The position numbers and the translations under genes were made by a program. A stretch of 43,056 nt of DNA. It comes from UBA1424 sp041669225. GTDB taxonomy: Bacteria; Bacillota_I; Bacilli_A; RFN20; CAG-826. How positions within the stretch are numbered: the stretch's first letter is position 1; each line of letters begins with the position of its first letter. The stretch covers positions 1 to 43,056 of the forward strand of contig JBAYBO010000002.1 of assembly GCA_041669225.1 (NCBI GenBank), given 5' to 3'. This document shows positions 33,606 to 41,574 of the stretch, one piece after another. The notes under the pieces are model-generated. The model saw only the letters and a list, made by a program, of their open reading frames with translations, was not told the DNA's origin and ran no database searches.

Positions 33606-34732
33606 GATCGAATTCTCTCCATTATCTCATCAAAAACTTGAATGAATGTTTGTACTTCCTCAATGGTTGTCTGGTGATCAAAGCTGATGCGCAAAGTATT
33701 TCTAGCTAAATCCTCGCTTCGTCCGATTGCGCGCACAACATATGATATCGATGCCGCTTTTGCATGACAGGCACTGACCGAAGAAATCATGATGCCCTGA
33801 TTTGACAATGCCTCAACGATGACACTAGCTTTTTTATCAATGACTGAGACATTAAGAATGTAATTTGATCCTTTCTCGGGACTATTTAGCACAATATTTT
33901 CGCTTTTAGATAAATGGCTTCTAAGTAATGAATTCAACGCCGCAACTGAACCGGTGTTTTTCTTTTCGCTTTGCAGTGATTCTTTAATTGCTAACGCTAA
34001 TGTGTATGCAAGCGCCGGACTTATGGTTGAACTACGAAAGCCATATTCTTGTTCACCACCACTAAAAAGAGGAATCAACTCGATGTTCTTGTTCATCACA
34101 AGCGCACCGCTGCCTTTAAGTCCATTAATTTTATGACCGGATATCGAAAACATATCTATTTCGTCAAAAGGTAATGTTACTTTACCGATAGCCTGACTTG
34201 CATCAACGTGGAAAACCGCTCGTGAATGTTGATGTATAATCGTAGCTATTTCTTTAATGGAATTAATACTTCCAATCTCGTTATTGACTGCCATAATCGA
34301 AACGAGAAGAGTGTTTTTGGTTAAAGCCTGCCGAACATCATCGGGACGGATCACGCCCTTATGATTAGCGCTTAAAATCGTTAATTCAAAGTCAAAAAGG
34401 TCACGTAATTGTTTCGCACATTCAATGACGGATGGGTGTTCGATATTGCTGATAATAATGTGCCTTCCACGTTTGGAATGCCTTAAGGCATATCCTTTAA
34501 TTGCTAAATTATTGGCCTCGGTGGCAGAGGAGCAAAAAACAACCCGATGGGTTTGTTCAACTCCAAGACAATCAAGTACGATCTTCCGAGCTTTATTTAC
34601 ATATTTTTCAGCATCTCGACCAGCCTGATGATTACTATTTACGTTAGCGAAAAACTCGTCTTCAATTTTTTGAAAAATATCAAGGAGCTCACGCCTTGGT
34701 TGGGTCGTGGCTGCGTTATCTAAATAAATCAT
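33602..34732 (-). CDS. iscS: Cysteine desulfurase (IscS/NifS family, ThiI partner)
   Basis: This class V PLP enzyme removes sulfur from cysteine to form an enzyme persulfide. The 376-residue protein has IYLDNAATTQP at the N-terminus, HVDASQAIGK (175-184), the PLP lysine in ISGHKINGLKG (Lys201) and the catalytic Cys322 in SVSACHAKAASISYV. Family members usually read SGSACSS in that loop; the changed residues make it an unusual loop but keep the Cys. Location directly before thiI, with overlapping ATGA, matches the B. subtilis nifZ-thiI pair, so the role is probably sulfur donation for s4U rather than general Fe-S assembly. It follows ezrA by 26 bases. Confidence 0.93.
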   Translation of the reverse strand: MIYLDNAATTQPRRELLDIFQKIEDEFFANVNSNHQAGRDAEKYVNKARKIVLDCLGVEQTHRVVFCSSATEANNLAIKGYALRHSKRGRHIIISNIEHPSVIECAKQLRDLFDFELTILSANHKGVIRPDDVRQALTKNTLLVSIMAVNNEIGSINSIKEIATIIHQHSRAVFHVDASQAIGKVTLPFDEIDMFSISGHKINGLKGSGALVMNKNIELIPLFSGGEQEYGFRSSTISPALAYTLALAIKESLQSEKKNTGSVAALNSLLRSHLSKSENIVLNSPEKGSNYILNVSVIDKKASVIVEALSNQGIMISSVSACHAKAASISYVVRAIGRSEDLARNTLRISFDHQTTIEEVQTFIQVFDEIMERIRS

Positions 34733-34758
34733 TTATTGCCTTTTATAAGAATCTGACG

Positions 34759-36492
34759 CTAATTACTTACGCCGCCTTGACGTAGTTTTCGCAAGGCGTT
34801 ACTAGTATCGACATAAGCTTTTTCAAAATTAGCCTCATAAAAATGAGCCTCGCTTTGTAAAACTAAATGGTGAATATCGCTTAAATGCTGACGATCGCGA
34901 TTGGCGTATAAAATTGCCGACTCGGCAAGTGACATCATGTTATTATCGCTTTCAATTTCATTAATAACTTTATCGCCTTCTTCACTAAGCCACTCGATAT
35001 TTTTAACAACCGTTCCGATATCAATCGGAAGAACATTAAGAATTTCGTTAATTGTATTTAAGGCCCCATATATTTTGTCGAGTGACTCGCCATATTTTTC
35101 ACTAAATTTCTCAAGCGAGATATCACGAACGATTTTTTCAGCTTTTTTCACACGATGGTAAAAATCATAAATGAGTTCAAAGGCTCCTTCCGCCGTTTCT
35201 TTTAATGAATCGAGATATACTTGAAAATCTTCCATCATCGAAAGGGCAAGATTTGATTCATCGCGAAGTTCGTGCATTTTGCCGACCAAGATTGAGTATG
35301 GTTGCTTTGTCGAAGAGTGAATAAAGGTATCGAGTGATCTTTTGGTTGCTCCTACTTTATTAATTTCGCTTTGAATCTCATTCACGCGGTTAGCGTATCC
35401 CGAACTAATTACATAAATCTTCTTAACCTCAGGTATGGTATTACATAACTTAATGAATTTCTTTTCTAAGGTATTTACAACTACATATATGTCTTCACAT
35501 TCAGCATCAAAAATAACGCGCGCCTTCTTTTCTTCTTCAAATAAAATAAAGTATTCGTCGATGCGGGCAATGATGTTATCTAAAGCGTTATTGACATTAT
35601 TAAGCTCAAAACTTCTTATTTTCTTTGTTAAAATATCAAGTTCGCGGTTCATATCATAAATGTTGTTTTTAACAATAAGGTGATGAAGAGGATATTTGGC
35701 ATCAATCATTTCTTCATAAGCATTCATTAAAGAAGCGATTTTGTCAGGTATCACCATTGTCACAAGCGCACACAAGTTAGGGAGTTTAGTTAAGACTCGG
35801 CCAACTTCTTTAATCGCTTTTGCAATCTTAGGCAGCAAAGTATTGGCATCATCATACTGAGCGGATTCAACAAATTGCTCGAACTCATCAAATAGACTAT
35901 CGATATACTCATAAACAGCGTCAAAAGACGAAATTACTAACTGCAAATCGCCTTGCTTTGTATAGTAATCCTGTTTGATTCTTCTTAATTCCTCTTTCAA
36001 AGAAAGAGAGGCTTGGCGAGCTTCTTCTTCCGGTTTGACAACCGAGATCAAATCGCTATTAAGGGTATTTACGTGTTTTTCATACGTTTCAATGATGCCT
36101 TTTCCTTCCGGATAAGCAACTTTGAGGGCTTTATATTTACCTTCATCAACCAAATCTTTAAGACTATTAATGGTATTTTGCGCTTGCGCATCAAAACGAT
36201 CGCGAATTTCTTTAAAGCGCTTTAAATATTGTGTATGCAATTCGACATAAAGAAGATTGGTTCGCGATATGATTTCCAAACGCTTAACATATTGTGCATC
36301 CTGACCGATAAGTAAGGCGTGAAGATATTCAAAACGCCTCTCGAGTTCGCGTACTTGTTTGCGAGCAACATGACGGACAATTACAAATTTATAAAGCAAA
36401 AAGAGAACTGTGCCTAAAACAAGAGCTGCCCCAATTGCGATCAAGACTATTCCAGTCGTTCCTAATAAAATGATGGTTGGGACTTCTATCAT
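34759..36492 (-). CDS. ezrA: Septation ring formation regulator EzrA
   Basis: EzrA is a membrane-anchored spectrin-like protein that controls FtsZ-ring formation in Firmicutes. The 577-residue product has a single N-terminal transmembrane helix (about 5-30: IILLGTTGIVLIAIGAALVL) with almost no extracellular part, then a long series of helical coiled-coil repeats up to the end. That topology and length match EzrA. The gene order ezrA-iscS-thiI close to rpsD-tyrS also matches B. subtilis. I chose ATG 36492, because an upstream in-frame ATG (36525) lies before the TATAAT box; AAGG lies eight bases upstream of 36492. Sequence conservation in this family is weak, so synteny and topology carry the call. 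Confidence 0.88.
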   Translation of the reverse strand: MIEVPTIILLGTTGIVLIAIGAALVLGTVLFLLYKFVIVRHVARKQVRELERRFEYLHALLIGQDAQYVKRLEIISRTNLLYVELHTQYLKRFKEIRDRFDAQAQNTINSLKDLVDEGKYKALKVAYPEGKGIIETYEKHVNTLNSDLISVVKPEEEARQASLSLKEELRRIKQDYYTKQGDLQLVISSFDAVYEYIDSLFDEFEQFVESAQYDDANTLLPKIAKAIKEVGRVLTKLPNLCALVTMVIPDKIASLMNAYEEMIDAKYPLHHLIVKNNIYDMNRELDILTKKIRSFELNNVNNALDNIIARIDEYFILFEEEKKARVIFDAECEDIYVVVNTLEKKFIKLCNTIPEVKKIYVISSGYANRVNEIQSEINKVGATKRSLDTFIHSSTKQPYSILVGKMHELRDESNLALSMMEDFQVYLDSLKETAEGAFELIYDFYHRVKKAEKIVRDISLEKFSEKYGESLDKIYGALNTINEILNVLPIDIGTVVKNIEWLSEEGDKVINEIESDNNMMSLAESAILYANRDRQHLSDIHHLVLQSEAHFYEANFEKAYVDTSNALRKLRQGGVSN

Positions 36493-36511
36493 GATTTTTA
36501 CCTTGTAAAGA

Positions 36512-36540
36512 ATTATAGCATCCATCTATCACTAATTCAA
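36512..36540 (-). promoter_or_regulatory. Promoter of ezrA-iscS-thiI
   Basis: TTGAAT (36535-36540), exactly 17 bp, TATAAT (36512-36517) on the minus strand. It also decides the ezrA start, since the upstream ATG precedes the -10. Confidence 0.8.
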
Positions 36541-36626
36541 AAATCATTTATACTTTTTCGTTTGCTTGATAAGTTTGTCTTTTTCCCATTTAACAGCAAC
36601 ACAAATTATAAAGCGAAATAGCATTC

Positions 36627-36643
36627 TTAATAATAATTATTAA
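36627..36643. repeat. Perfect 8+1+8 inverted repeat between ezrA and rpsD promoters
   Basis: TTAATAAT-A-ATTATTAA lies between two divergent promoters, 29 bp upstream of the rpsD -35. It could be an operator, but it is purely A/T and may be chance. I see nothing else in 36541-36671. Confidence 0.4.
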
Positions 36644-36671
36644 TGGGGCAGATAGTGCGCATTACTTTTTG

Positions 36672-36700
36672 TTGACTAAATGCCATCTTTCCTTTATAGT
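36672..36700 (+). promoter_or_regulatory. Promoter of rpsD
   Basis: TTGACT (36672-36677), exactly 17 bp, TATAGT (36695-36700). Confidence 0.82.
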
Positions 36701-36706
36701 AATCGT

Positions 36707-36866
36707 TGCATGTAATGCAGCATGTAAATACGCCTTGTCCGATGTCAGGAACAAATGTAATAAAGTAGCCAAAGCTCAACGGTGAAATTATATCCGCGAC
36801 ATCCGAAGGATGGAATTTACACCTCTTGCTTTATATTGCGAAATATAAGGGAAAGGAGAATATAAC
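36707..36866 (+). promoter_or_regulatory. Structured leader of rpsD (candidate S4 autoregulatory element)
   Basis: The 160-base leader holds TGCAT/ATGCA, a possible long-range GTAAAT/ATTTAC pairing, and, directly before the ribosome site, CTTTATATT-GCGA-AATATAAGG-type hairpin closed by a GCGA tetraloop. Firmicutes rpsD is controlled by S4 binding its leader. Function here is inferred from position, length and foldability. Confidence 0.6.
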
Positions 36867-37472
36867 ATGAGATTCACTGGTTCGGATTACAAACGCTCAC
36901 GCCGTCTTGGTTTTTCGACGCTTGAAACAGGCGAAGAATTAAGAAAAAGACCTTATGGTCCCGGTCAACACGGAAATGCTCGCAAAAGAAAACCTTCTGA
37001 ATATGGAAAACAATTAGTTGAAAAACAAAAGCTTCGTCACATGTACGGAGTTAATGAACGTCAATTTCGCCGCCTCTTTGCTATTGCAACGAAGTCAAGC
37101 GAAGTTACGGGCATTGCTTTCTTCCGCATTTTAGAATCAAGACTTGATAACCTCGTCTTTAGAATGGGCTTTTCAAGAACGCGTCGCGGCGCCAAGCAAC
37201 TCGTCAACCATGGTCACGTTACCGTTAATGGTAAAAAAGTCGACATCTCGTCATATCTATGCTCAGTCAATGATGTTATTGGCATTCGCGAATCAAGCAA
37301 AGACTTAAAAGTCATTAAAGAGTCGCTTGAAGGCAAGCCATCATCGGTCGGATATGTCAAAGTCGATGCGGTAAAATTGGAAGGTATCTTCCAACGCGCC
37401 CCTGAACGTAACGAGCTACCGGCTGATATTAACGAAGCGCAAATCATCGAATACTACAACCGCTTACTCTAA
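36867..37472 (+). CDS. rpsD: 30S ribosomal protein S4
   Basis: S4 is a primary 16S rRNA-binding protein that starts small-subunit assembly. The 201-residue product begins MRFTGSDYKRSRRLGFSTLE and has RPYGPGQHG, the RNA-binding S4 domain (about 92-155; RLDNLVFRMGFSRTRRGAKQ, VNHGHVTVNGKKVDI) and the C-terminal PERNELP. It lacks the N-terminal zinc-binding cysteines, so it is the zinc-free form. It is monocistronic, with its own promoter, leader and terminator, between ezrA and tyrS on the opposite strand, as in B. subtilis. Confidence 0.98.
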   Translation: MRFTGSDYKRSRRLGFSTLETGEELRKRPYGPGQHGNARKRKPSEYGKQLVEKQKLRHMYGVNERQFRRLFAIATKSSEVTGIAFFRILESRLDNLVFRMGFSRTRRGAKQLVNHGHVTVNGKKVDISSYLCSVNDVIGIRESSKDLKVIKESLEGKPSSVGYVKVDAVKLEGIFQRAPERNELPADINEAQIIEYYNRLL

Positions 37473-37488
37473 AGAGTATGAAAAAAAC

Positions 37489-37512
37489 AAAAGACCCAAA
37501 CGGGTCTTTTTT
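37489..37512. terminator. Bidirectional terminator between rpsD and tyrS
   Basis: AAAAGACCC and GGGTCTTTT form a perfect 9-bp stem with an AAAC loop, followed by T on the plus strand; on the minus strand T-rich sequence also follows. Confidence 0.92.
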
Positions 37513-37527
37513 AATGCAATAATTTGC

Positions 37528-38781
37528 TTAGCGAATGTTTATTAAATAGTAATTTTTCTTACCACGCCGCAAGACAAAATATTTTCCATGAAGCGCGCGG
37601 TCGCTTGTCAACTTTAAGCTACCATCGCTAACTTTTTCCCCGTTTAAAGAAATACTTCCACCCTTAAGAAATTCGCGGGCTTCGCGTTTTGAAGAAGCGG
37701 CTTTAGCTAACAACAAGGCGTCTTCAAGAATTATATTCAAACTTGTTTTAACTTCTAAATCGCCCAAAACATCAATCAATTTTTTCTCGCTCATGCTGAC
37801 AAAATCGCCAGAAAATAGTGATTCGCTCATTTTTATGGCTTCTTCAGCGTCATCTTGACCATGAATAATTTTAACGACTTCAATAGCTAATGTTTTTTGC
37901 GCCAGACGTAAACTGGGATTCTGTTCGTGCTCCCCAGCGACGCTTTCAATTTCCTCTTTGCTTAAAAAGGTGAAAACCTTTAAATAGCGGATGGCGTCAA
38001 CATCACTGACGTTAATAAAATACTGGTATAGTTTGTAAGGACTCGTGATTTCGGGATCAAGATACAATGCTCCACCTTCAGATTTTCCAAACTTCCGTCC
38101 CGTGGAATCGACGATTAAATGGCTGGTCATCACGCCGACTTTAACTTCACTGCCTTCGACTTTACGAATTAATTCAAGACCGCTTGTTAAATTGCCCCAT
38201 TGATCGCTGCCCCCGACTTGAATGCGGCAGTTATGTAAACGATATAACGTTAAAAAATCAATTGCCTGAAGAAGGTTATAAGAAAATTCGGTATATGAAA
38301 TACCATTTTCGAGTCGACTCGCGATAATCTCTTTATTTAATAAATAATTAATCGGGAAATATTTTCCATAATCACGAAGGTAATCAAGCATGCTTAATTT
38401 GCTTAACCAATCATAGTTGTTGACAATTAGACCACGTTTAGCATCTTCGAGATTAATAAATCTCGCTAATTGTGAGCGAATGGCTTCAGTGTTCTTTTTA
38501 AGTTCATTTCCTTCTAATAAATTGCGTTCTTTAGATTTACCAGAAGGATCACCAATCATGCCAGTTGCTCCACCGACGACGGGAATGACGCGGTGCCCCG
38601 CTCTTTGAAGGCGCATCAAAAGCGAAATCATGACAAAATTACCTATATGCATTGAGACTGCGCTCGGGTCAAAACCACAATAAATTGTTTGCGGTGTCGA
38701 AAGAAGTTCACGAAGTTCCTTTTCATCAGAATAATTTTTGATTAAACCGCGATAATTTAGTTCATCAATAATATTAATCAT
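37528..38781 (-). CDS. tyrS: Tyrosine--tRNA ligase
   Basis: TyrRS is a class I synthetase. The 417-residue protein has the Rossmann core with YCGFDPSAVSMHIGNFV, where the HIGH signature reads HIGN, the KMSKS-loop equivalent KFGKSEGGALYLD (about 226-238), and a C-terminal S4-like RNA-binding domain (around SKREAREFLKGGSISLNGEKV). Tyr-specific residues are seen in YTEFSYNLLQAIDF and QVGGSDQWGN. It lies five bases after the LacI-type regulator gene and shares its promoter. Unlike pheS and thrS, it has no T-box in front of it. Confidence 0.97.
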   Translation of the reverse strand: MINIIDELNYRGLIKNYSDEKELRELLSTPQTIYCGFDPSAVSMHIGNFVMISLLMRLQRAGHRVIPVVGGATGMIGDPSGKSKERNLLEGNELKKNTEAIRSQLARFINLEDAKRGLIVNNYDWLSKLSMLDYLRDYGKYFPINYLLNKEIIASRLENGISYTEFSYNLLQAIDFLTLYRLHNCRIQVGGSDQWGNLTSGLELIRKVEGSEVKVGVMTSHLIVDSTGRKFGKSEGGALYLDPEITSPYKLYQYFINVSDVDAIRYLKVFTFLSKEEIESVAGEHEQNPSLRLAQKTLAIEVVKIIHGQDDAEEAIKMSESLFSGDFVSMSEKKLIDVLGDLEVKTSLNIILEDALLLAKAASSKREAREFLKGGSISLNGEKVSDGSLKLTSDRALHGKYFVLRRGKKNYYLINIR

Positions 38782-38786
38782 TTGCG

Positions 38787-39788
38787 CTACTCCTTCGTGC
38801 TCTTGCGCGCCGTGTATGTTGATTCAAACTTATAAGCTTTTTCATTTAATTCGCCGTTTGATAAATCAATTAACATGTACATCGCCCGTTTTCCGACTTC
38901 TTGCATGTTAATGTAGAAGCTTGAAAGGTTTGGACGGATAATATCAGCATATTTCGTGCCGATGATAGACACAACTTCGACATCTTCCGGAACCTTCAAG
39001 CCTGAGTCGGTCGCGGCATTGATGATTGCTGCCCCAATTGAATCGCGATAGGCAATAAAAAAACCTTTGCGATGCTTTTTAAAATACTCCATAAAATCGA
39101 GATAAGTTCTCTCTGAAGAGTCGTCGACGTTAAAAATGCGATATGGCACTTTGATATCGTTATGAAAATCAATGAAAGTCTTTTCAATTCGCGCCAGAAG
39201 GCGGCCGGCATTGTGAACATGGAGGAAGACGGCAGGTTTCATGTCATTTTTCTCATAGCGAGCCTTCAACATGCGTTTAACGGCATGTTCATAACCAAAG
39301 TTTATACAACCAATTCGGTTGCCGGTAATTTTATTATTTATAACAATCGTGGGTACTGAATAGGAATTGATTTTTTCGATATCTTCTCGATCGAGTTGAT
39401 CATCAAAAATAATGACTCCGTCAACGTGAGAAGTAATAACTTTTTCGACCATGGCTATCGCGTCACTTCTTGAATAAGAAGTCACAAAAAGAGTCAACAC
39501 GAAGCCTTTTTCTTTCGCTACTTCCGTAATTCCATTAAGTAAGTTCGAAATATAAACATAATTAGCGGAAGGAATAACGATACCAACGTTTGTCGTCACA
39601 TTAGTCGCTAGGGCCCGTGCTAAACCACTAGGTTTATAACCCAGTTTTTGAATGGTGGCTTCAACTTTAAGCCGAGTTTGTTCGGTAACGTTACCTTGTT
39701 TATTAATCACACGCGAAACAGTCGCTAACGAGACGCCGCTTACTTTCGCAACCTCATAAATCGTCACGCGATCTTTTAAATAATCCAT
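38787..39788 (-). CDS. LacI/GalR-family transcriptional regulator (CcpA-like position)
   Basis: The 333-residue protein has an N-terminal LacI helix-turn-helix (VTIYEVAKVSGVSLATVSRVINKQG, split as residues 8-19 and 20-32), the hinge helix ARALATNVT with the Leu that inserts at the operator centre, and a periplasmic-binding-like effector domain (from VGIVIPSANYVYI to the end). I chose ATG 39788, which has GGGAG eight bases before it; ATG 39803 lies only about three bases after the predicted transcript start. In B. subtilis ccpA lies close to tyrS, so a CcpA-type ancestry is possible, but the effector domain is divergent and the operator found here is not a cre. It is cotranscribed with tyrS. 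The ligand is unknown. Confidence 0.92.
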   Translation of the reverse strand: MDYLKDRVTIYEVAKVSGVSLATVSRVINKQGNVTEQTRLKVEATIQKLGYKPSGLARALATNVTTNVGIVIPSANYVYISNLLNGITEVAKEKGFVLTLFVTSYSRSDAIAMVEKVITSHVDGVIIFDDQLDREDIEKINSYSVPTIVINNKITGNRIGCINFGYEHAVKRMLKARYEKNDMKPAVFLHVHNAGRLLARIEKTFIDFHNDIKVPYRIFNVDDSSERTYLDFMEYFKKHRKGFFIAYRDSIGAAIINAATDSGLKVPEDVEVVSIIGTKYADIIRPNLSSFYINMQEVGKRAMYMLIDLSNGELNEKAYKFESTYTARKSTKE

Positions 39789-39809
39789 CTTCTTATCTCC
39801 CATAACCTC

Positions 39810-39857
39810 TTCATAGTATATGAAAATATTTTCATAATCAATAATGATATTTTCATA
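39810..39857 (-). promoter_or_regulatory. Promoter and operator array of the LacI-type regulator
   Basis: On the minus strand TTGATT (39836-39841), 17 bp, TACTAT (39813-39818). The spacer is occupied by the perfect 18-bp palindrome TATGAAAAT/ATTTTCATA (39819-39836). On the plus strand TTCATA recurs at 39810, 39831 and 39852, exactly 21 bp (two helical turns) apart. This is the layout of an autorepressed LacI-family promoter. Confidence 0.82.
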
Positions 39858-39866
39858 AACAACGAA

Positions 39867-40967
39867 TTAGTAAATCGGATAGGTGACTTTTTGTAGACGA
39901 GTAGAAGGAATATCACGGCGGCCCTCCTTGGCTTCCGGGCGGCCATCAAGGCGAACTAAATCGCCAGTAAATCCTACCGTTGTGTTATTAACAAAAGCCG
40001 TCCCTACTCCATACATATCGACAGGAACGCCTAGTTTGACCCATTCGGTAATTTTTGTTACATCAAAACTGCTAGAAACAATTATTTTAACATAGTTAAA
40101 TCCTTCGTCATCAAGCGCCTTCCGCAGAGCAAAAATTAATTCTTTACACACTCCATGAGCGTTAAATCCAGATGTATCTTTGCCATCAAAGTAATGATCG
40201 ATAAGGGCTTTAGAAGTATCGACTCTCACGGCCTTTAAGTCATCTTTTAAGTAACGCGCCAAAAGCAAAGAATCATGGACGACATTATTGTTATAATCGA
40301 TTAAAGCTGTAACTTTTTCTTCCGGAAAAGCCTTGTGATACAAGGTTGCGGCTTGAATGATGTCTCCACCACACACCTGAATTAATGCATGTGGCATCGT
40401 GCCCATACCTTTTCCGCCCCACCAGTAACCTTGCGCATCTGTGCTTACTTTATTAATACCAGCGACATAAGTTGCATAGCCATCTCCTACTTGCGTTAAA
40501 TAGTCATCTTGGCGATCAGCCATTGAAAAGCAAGGCGTGCCGTTTAACTTGCTAACGACACGGTTTACGTTCGTCGCGACGCTGCTTCGCCTCGCTAAAA
40601 TTCCGTCAATCATGCTTTCAAGAAAACCAAAGTTTTCATATTTACCGGTAATTTTTAAAACTGGCTCGTTCGCCGCCACAATATCACCGTCCTGCAAAGC
40701 TTCGACAATTAAGCTTTGCGGTTCGAGGGCAAAGGTATGAAGAAGAGCAATGACTTCGTCAATTCCACATACCATCGCTTCTTCTGTTCTTTGAAAGAAT
40801 TGCATTGTAACGATGTGATCAGAATTAAATTGCTTAACGATGTCACGGGCTTTTAAAAAGTAATTAGCGGCATAAAAACCACTTCTTAAACGTTCGTCAA
40901 AACAAAATGTTTTGTTGGTAAGACGTGAGATTTTGCCTTGTTTTTTTAAAATGACTTCCAATTCCAT
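39867..40967 (-). CDS. pncB: Nicotinate phosphoribosyltransferase
   Basis: NAPRTase joins nicotinate to PRPP, giving nicotinate mononucleotide for NAD salvage. The 366-residue protein is of the shorter bacterial/archaeal type. Seen in it: an N-terminal KTFCFDERLRSGFYAANYFLKA segment (first 20 residues of it typical), the catalytic-His region around VATNVNRVV, GGKGMGTMPHALIQ (about 196-209), the phosphate-binding region VRVDTSKALIDHYF, and the C-terminal VDMYGVGTAFVNN and LVRLDGRPEAKEGRRD. It follows the ytpR-like gene by three bases. Nicotinamide phosphoribosyltransferase (NadV) is less likely given the GTMPHALI motif. Confidence 0.92.
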   Translation of the reverse strand: MELEVILKKQGKISRLTNKTFCFDERLRSGFYAANYFLKARDIVKQFNSDHIVTMQFFQRTEEAMVCGIDEVIALLHTFALEPQSLIVEALQDGDIVAANEPVLKITGKYENFGFLESMIDGILARRSSVATNVNRVVSKLNGTPCFSMADRQDDYLTQVGDGYATYVAGINKVSTDAQGYWWGGKGMGTMPHALIQVCGGDIIQAATLYHKAFPEEKVTALIDYNNNVVHDSLLLARYLKDDLKAVRVDTSKALIDHYFDGKDTSGFNAHGVCKELIFALRKALDDEGFNYVKIIVSSSFDVTKITEWVKLGVPVDMYGVGTAFVNNTTVGFTGDLVRLDGRPEAKEGRRDIPSTRLQKVTYPIY

Positions 40968-40970
40968 AAT

Positions 40971-41573
40971 TTACTCCTTCGCAAAGAAATCTTGGCCGAT
41001 TTCCATGAATTCTTCAATAATAAAAACTTTATCTTCCTCATTTGAAGCATCGATATTTAAATCTTTGAATGTAGCGATTTTGCCTTCAAAATACATGCCA
41101 TCAATTGTTTCAACATTCACCGTTTGACCATTAAAAAGGATCGTATCAGCAAGAGCGATAACAACTAAGGCATTTTCTATGACTTCTAAATGAGCGATTT
41201 TGGTATAAATAACGCGTGATCCAATATCGACTTTAGCAATGCGAAAATCTTTTTCGTCATTATTAATAATTTCAAGTACTTGTCCGACAATAAAACCTGA
41301 GTTAGTTTGTTCAGGAAGCGGATCAACTTCTGCGTTTTTTAAGATATGATTAATGACTTGCAAGAACTCTTGTGCCGGATTTACAATCATTCCTTTAGCC
41401 TTTATACGCACGATTTGGGAGATGTTGAAGATATTGATTCCAATTAATTCATCACCACTATAAATTAGTGCAATTTCATTTCTTTTTTCGGCGCGGTCTG
41501 TTCTTTTTTGATTGTTAAAAACAATCATCAAGATATCACCAATCGCGTGATAATCATAAAATAGCCGATACAT
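40971..41573 (-). CDS. YtpR-like protein with a degenerate tRNA-binding OB domain
   Basis: The N-terminal 100 residues (MYRLFYDYHAIGDILMIVF ... GINIFNISQIV) resemble the DUF4479 domain of Bacillus YtpR. The C-terminal half (from FIVGQVLEII) aligns in outline with the EMAP/Trbp111 tRNA-binding fold, but its hallmark residues are missing: instead of HPxADKL and IVCGAPN there are NDEKDFR and TKIAHLEV. It is also far less conserved than the same domain in PheT of this window. The gene order trmB-M42 peptidase-ytpR, as in Bacillus (ytmQ...ytoP...ytpR), supports the call. RNA binding cannot be assumed. It lies one base from the M42 peptidase stop. Confidence 0.7.
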   Translation of the reverse strand: MYRLFYDYHAIGDILMIVFNNQKRTDRAEKRNEIALIYSGDELIGINIFNISQIVRIKAKGMIVNPAQEFLQVINHILKNAEVDPLPEQTNSGFIVGQVLEIINNDEKDFRIAKVDIGSRVIYTKIAHLEVIENALVVIALADTILFNGQTVNVETIDGMYFEGKIATFKDLNIDASNEEDKVFIIEEFMEIGQDFFAKE

Positions 41574-41574
41574 A

